From positions 997,001-1,061,000 of the forward strand of contig NZ_CP065589.1 of the NCBI RefSeq assembly GCF_021278965.1: a DNA stretch of 64,000 nucleotides, written 5' to 3'. The notes below the pieces were generated by a model, which was given only the letters and a program-made list of their open reading frames with translations, was not told the origin of the DNA and searched no databases. Origin of the DNA: Chryseobacterium capnotolerans (GTDB lineage Bacteria; Bacteroidota; Bacteroidia; Flavobacteriales; Weeksellaceae). Positions 62,911 through 64,000 of this stretch are shown one piece after another. The position numbers and the translations under genes are program-made. Position 1 is the first letter of the stretch. Every line of letters starts with the position of its first letter.

Positions 62911-63744
62911 CTAACCTGGATAGGCTGTATATTGTTTTTGTAAAGTAATATATTCGTAATTATACTCTATCAAGGTCTTACCATTAGCCTCTTTTCCTAT
63001 GACCTTAGAAGGTAATTGAGAGCTATTGTATTGAATTTCATAGGTTATATTTTGAATCTCAATCCAATTTCCTTCACTATCCTTACGGCTTATTTTTTCT
63101 GACGTATAATTATTTTGACTTAAAAATTGTGTACCAGCCAAATAAGTTCTAAAGTATGTATTGGTCAGAGAATAAGGATTGATCTTGTTATCGTAGGAAA
63201 ACTCTCTTTTAAAAGTAAATGGACCACCTATATTATCACTGAATGAGATTTCTGTTGAAACATTATCACCGCTGTAAGTATATGATGAAGTAGATGGAAT
63301 GGTGCAATTTAATGAAGAACAAAGGGAAGTACCAGTGATTTTATCATTGTTATAGGTGTACAATTTTGTTGTGTTACCATTAGAATCTGGATAGATTGAT
63401 TTAATTGTGGTTAGCTGATTTTCATTATAAGTGCAGGTGGTATAATAAGCACTTGTTCCATCTGTATTATAGTAATTTGTTTTTGAAAGTTTTCCGGTAG
63501 TATCATATTCAAAGCTTGTTGATCTGCCTTGTGATGAAACTTTGATTAATTGTTTTTTACTGTTATAATCAAATGTTACTACACTTGTATTAATATTAGA
63601 AGGATTAGTATAATTAACAGTTGTGACTTTACTTAAGAATATTTTAGCTTCTGGATTATTTGGGGTATCATTATCATCATTACCGCTGCAGCTGCTAAAG
63701 AATAAGACTGAGCTTAGGGCTCCTAGAAATAAGTAAGTTTTCAT
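62911..63744 (-). CDS. Lipoprotein with RHS-like tandem repeats
   Basis: A 277-residue lipoprotein: signal ending FFSSC (Cys about 19), then a low-complexity Asp/Asn segment (NDDNDTPNN) and repeated YD/RHS-like strands, e.g. VTFDYNSKKQLIKV, SFEYDTTGKLSK, TCTYNENQLTTI and YTYNNDKITG. Beta-strand repeats with Tyr-Asn/Asp turns resemble short RHS proteins. Surface exposure likely; function unknown. Confidence 0.78.
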   Translation of the reverse strand: MKTYLFLGALSSVLFFSSCSGNDDNDTPNNPEAKIFLSKVTTVNYTNPSNINTSVVTFDYNSKKQLIKVSSQGRSTSFEYDTTGKLSKTNYYNTDGTSAYYTTCTYNENQLTTIKSIYPDSNGNTTKLYTYNNDKITGTSLCSSLNCTIPSTSSYTYSGDNVSTEISFSDNIGGPFTFKREFSYDNKINPYSLTNTYFRTYLAGTQFLSQNNYTSEKISRKDSEGNWIEIQNITYEIQYNSSQLPSKVIGKEANGKTLIEYNYEYITLQKQYTAYPG

Positions 63745-63798
63745 AGTATATTTTTTGCACTCAAAAATAGAAAATGTTCTGAGGGTAGGGAATAAAAA

Positions 63799-63824
63799 AT
63801 CCCACTATTTCAAAATAGTGGGAT
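63799..63824 (-). terminator. Terminator of ahcY
   Basis: Stem ATCCCACTATTT/AAATAGTGGGAT with a tight loop; minus strand continues into TTTTTT. Lies 19 bases after the ahcY stop. Confidence 0.88.
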
Positions 63825-63842
63825 AATATCATATTTAGGATC

Positions 63843-64000
63843 TTAATATCTGTAGTATTCTGGCTTGAATGGGCCTTTTACATCTACTCCGATATACTCA
63901 GCTTGCTCAGGAGAAAGTGTCTCAAGCTCTACGCTTAATTTCTTAAGGTGTAAAGCAGCTACTTTTTCGTCTAAGTGCTTAGGTAGCATATATACTTCGT
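63843..64000 (-). CDS. ahcY: Adenosylhomocysteinase, C-terminal end
   Basis: Only the last 51 residues are in the window: [20 protein letters not shown] and ending [10 protein letters not shown], the conserved SAHase C-terminus (HLDEKVAxLHLxxL, then the KPxYYRY tail that reaches into the neighbouring subunit). It hydrolyses S-adenosylhomocysteine to adenosine and homocysteine. The start lies beyond position 64000. Confidence 0.95.
   Translation of the reverse strand, partial: EVYMLPKHLDEKVAALHLKKLSVELETLSPEQAEYIGVDVKGPFKPEYYRY

Noticed and set aside
1..64000. tRNA, rRNA or replication origin
   Set aside because: I saw no tRNA-like TTCGA arms with matching acceptor stems, no rRNA sequence and no DnaA-box cluster; a tRNA search program would settle it.

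Overview
The window looks like a chromosomal stretch of a Chryseobacterium-like flavobacterium (Bacteroidota, Weeksellaceae). It is AT-rich. Promoters fit the Bacteroidota pattern of a TAnnTTTG box at about -7, often with TTG about 20 bases upstream, and Shine-Dalgarno sites are mostly absent. Other group markers are secreted proteins with type IX secretion sorting domains, a Bat (Bacteroides aerotolerance) operon, YfhO, MutS2 without an Smr domain, a YpdA-type bacillithiol reductase and a mevalonate-pathway gene. The genus is inferred from protein character; no database search was possible.

Layout. 1-6.5 kb: a secreted metzincin protease (3' end outside the window), ypdA, a lipoprotein and a glycosyltransferase. 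6.5-12 kb (minus strand): YfhO, a frameshifted small membrane protein, a frameshifted DUF6263-type lipoprotein, rlmB and a DinB protein. 12-15 kb: a frameshifted PNGase F-like T9SS protein and a secreted adhesin-like protein. 15.2-23.2 kb: moxR, a GNAT gene, DUF58, a BatD-like gene and batA-B-C-D (batD interrupted at an A9 tract). 23.2-25.6 kb: MarC, a small membrane protein, a 15-copy heptamer repeat and an intact IS4-family element. 25.8-30.6 kb: menF, a MenI-like thioesterase, an acyltransferase, a tiny ORF with its own terminator, and a PspC/PadR operon. 30.8-35.6 kb: an XAC2610-like protein, an HD hydrolase, a cobalamin riboswitch ahead of an acyl-CoA thioesterase, and three envelope proteins of unknown function. 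35.7-43.4 kb: mutS2, a GNAT gene, ung, lipoprotein/DUF456, an MscS channel, pdxJ and an alpha/beta hydrolase.

43.5-45.8 kb is the most interesting part: a microviridin/graspetide RiPP cluster. It has a 72-residue precursor with leader motif PFFASFLEKQ and core TMKYPSDGDDD, a strong terminator hairpin, and two ATP-grasp macrocyclases, the second split by a one-base homopolymer shift. 46-64 kb is mostly housekeeping: an SDR gene, a long-chain acyl-CoA ligase (frameshifted), mvaD, an EEP nuclease, TauE/DUF1634, purK, a Kef-type antiporter, a degenerate ABC-like protein, an EamA transporter, purE, YiaA, a lipoprotein and the ahcY 3' end.

Two window-wide patterns stand out. First, at least seven genes (eight with a doubtful GNAT end) are broken by a single-base change in a homopolymer. 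That argues for sequencing or assembly error as the main cause, though real slippage or phase variation is possible for the A9 tract. Second, intergenic gaps carry tandem repeats of period seven in several unrelated sequence families, one of which (GGAAGCT-like) often forms long inverted pairs.
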